Shown piece by piece: positions 14,182-15,300 of a stretch of 15,300 bases of DNA. Position 1 is the stretch's first letter; the number at the start of each line of letters is the position of its first letter. The DNA lies in NCBI GenBank assembly GCA_937995555.1, contig CALKJX010000009.1, forward strand, positions 1 through 15,300. Reading direction: 5' to 3'. The notes under the pieces are model-generated. The model searched no databases, was not told the origin of the DNA, and was given only the letters and a program-made list of their open reading frames with translations. Both the position numbers and the translations under genes were made by a program. Source of the DNA: an uncultured Elioraea sp. GTDB lineage: Bacteria > Pseudomonadota > Alphaproteobacteria > Acetobacterales > Acetobacteraceae.

Positions 14182-15300
14182 ACCAGCCGCGCCTGCTTCA
14201 CCGCCGCCTCGATGAACGAGGCGAACAGCGGATGCGGACTCAAGGGCCGGCTCTTCAGCTCGGGATGGAACTGCACGCCGATGAACCAGGGATGGCCGGG
14301 CAGCTCGACGATCTCGGGAAGCTGGCCGTCGGGGCTCATGCCGGAGAACAGCAGGCCGTTCTCCTCCAGCATCGGCTTGTAGCGGATGTTCACCTCGTAG
14401 CGGTGGCGGTGGCGCTCGCTGATCCGCGCCGCATCGTAGATCGAGCGCACCAGCGAGCCGGGCTGCAGCACGCACGGATAGGCGCCGAGCCGCATCGTGC
14501 CGCCGAGATCGCCGCCCTCGTCGCGCCGCTCGACCTCGTTGCCGCGGGTCCACTCGGTCAGCAGGCCGACCACGGGATGCTCGCAGGGGCCGAACTCGGT
14601 CGAGGACGCGCCCTCGATCCCGGCGAGGTTCCGCATCGCCTCGATCACCGCCATCTGCATGCCGAAGCAGATGCCGAAGAACGGCACGCGGCGTTCGCGC
14701 GCGAAGCGCACCGCCTCGATCTTGCCGGGCGTGCCGCGCTCGCCGAACCCGCCGGGGACGAGGATGCCGTGCACCCCCTCCAGCCGGTGGATCGCGCCGG
14801 GTGTCTCGAAGATCTGGCTGTCCACCCAGTCGAGCTTGACGCGCACGCCGTTGGCGATGCCGCCATGCGTCAGCGCCTCGGCGAGCGATTTGTAGCTGTC
14901 GAGCAGGTTCGTGTACTTGCCGACCACCGCGATCGTCACCTCGCCCTCGGGCGCGCGCACCGTATCGACGATGCGCTGCCAGGCGGAGAGGTCGGGCGCC
15001 TCCTCGTGCGGCAGGCCGAAATGGCGCAGCACCTCGCGATCCAGCCCCTCGCGGTGATAGGCGATCGGCACGGCGTAGATCGTGTCCACGTCCAGCGCCG
15101 GGATCACCGCCTCCTGACGGACGTTGCAGAAGAGGGCGATCTTGCGCCGCTCGCCCTCGGGGATCGGCCGGTCGCAGCGGCAGAGCAGGATCTGCGGCTG
15201 GATGCCCACACTCAGCAGCTCCTTGACGCTGTGCTGGGTGGGCTTGGTCTTCAGCTCGCCGGCGGAGGGAATGAAGGGCACGAGCGTCAGGTGCACGAAC
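14178..15300 (-). CDS. pyrG: CTP synthase, C-terminal two thirds (5' end outside the window)
   Basis: CTP synthase aminates UTP to CTP using glutamine and ATP. The visible 373 residues run from inside the synthetase domain (HLTLVPFIPSAGELKTKPTQ, VKELLSVGIQPQILLCR) to the natural C-terminus. The class I glutamine amidotransferase domain starts near ITIAVVGKYT-like sequence (VTIAVVGKYTNLLDSYKSL). Its catalytic triad is visible: Cys in FFGICFGMQ (codon 14667-14669), and His and Glu in VQFHPELKSRP (codons 14265-14267 and 14259-14261). The frame is open through the window edge, and a GTG at 15294-15296 encodes an internal conserved valine, not a start. The typical full protein is about 540 residues, so roughly 170 are missing here. 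The stop overlaps the kdsA start by 4 nt, indicating a pyrG-kdsA operon. Confidence 0.97.
   Translation of the reverse strand, partial: FVHLTLVPFIPSAGELKTKPTQHSVKELLSVGIQPQILLCRCDRPIPEGERRKIALFCNVRQEAVIPALDVDTIYAVPIAYHREGLDREVLRHFGLPHEEAPDLSAWQRIVDTVRAPEGEVTIAVVGKYTNLLDSYKSLAEALTHGGIANGVRVKLDWVDSQIFETPGAIHRLEGVHGILVPGGFGERGTPGKIEAVRFARERRVPFFGICFGMQMAVIEAMRNLAGIEGASSTEFGPCEHPVVGLLTEWTRGNEVERRDEGGDLGGTMRLGAYPCVLQPGSLVRSIYDAARISERHRHRYEVNIRYKPMLEENGLLFSGMSPDGQLPEIVELPGHPWFIGVQFHPELKSRPLSPHPLFASFIEAAVKQARLV

Noticed and set aside
1..15300. CRISPR array, insertion sequence, phage genes or tandem repeats
   Set aside because: No regularly spaced repeats, transposase motifs or phage genes were seen on either strand.

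Overview
The window is very GC-rich (most third codon positions are G or C) and reads as a chromosomal segment of an alphaproteobacterium. The best guess is Rhodospirillales, close to Acetobacteraceae. This rests on the pyrG-kdsA pair, a Cys-type KdsA, a JAMM peptidase with a DUF2256 protein, a Bug-type (TctC) binding protein, and an sdhE-mfd unit divergent from recG. The family-level placement is inference.

Layout, left to right. (1) Positions 1-1882, plus strand: four tightly overlapping genes, namely a small membrane-anchored protein, a JAMM/M67 metallopeptidase, a DUF2256 zinc-ribbon-like protein and an L-threonine aldolase. (2) Positions 1962-2137: tRNA-Glu(CTC) and tRNA-Gln(CTG) in tandem, both with encoded CCA. 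(3) Positions 2138-2457: a stretch with no recognisable gene. (4) Positions 2458-3857: a cupin and a Bug-type substrate-binding protein, probably cotranscribed. (5) Positions 3991-5693: an Lrp/AsnC regulator on the minus strand, divergent from an ATP-grasp (RimK-like) ligase; a weak 63-codon frame lies just ahead of the ligase. (6) Positions 5709-7040, minus: a soluble globin-coupled methyl-accepting chemotaxis protein. (7) Positions 7147-10864, minus: mfd and sdhE, overlapping by 8 nt. (8) Positions 10961-13045, plus: recG, with a perfect 11-bp inverted repeat between sdhE and recG. (9) Positions 13050-13354, minus: a decayed GNAT acetyltransferase. (10) Positions 13342-15300, minus: kdsA and the C-terminal two thirds of pyrG, overlapping by 4 nt.

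Functionally there are two conserved housekeeping blocks: DNA repair with succinate dehydrogenase maturation (mfd, sdhE, recG), and CTP plus Kdo precursor supply (pyrG, kdsA). Kdo is activated with CTP for lipopolysaccharide synthesis. Positions 2138-7040 between the tRNAs and mfd look accessory: a metabolite-binding pair, a regulated peptide-type ligase and an oxygen/redox taxis sensor.

I did not find a clear undescribed system. The observations most worth checking are the Lrp/ATP-grasp divergon with its Cys-rich loop and upstream small frame, the hairpin between sdhE and recG, the GNAT pseudogene, and the DUF2256/aldolase frame overlap.
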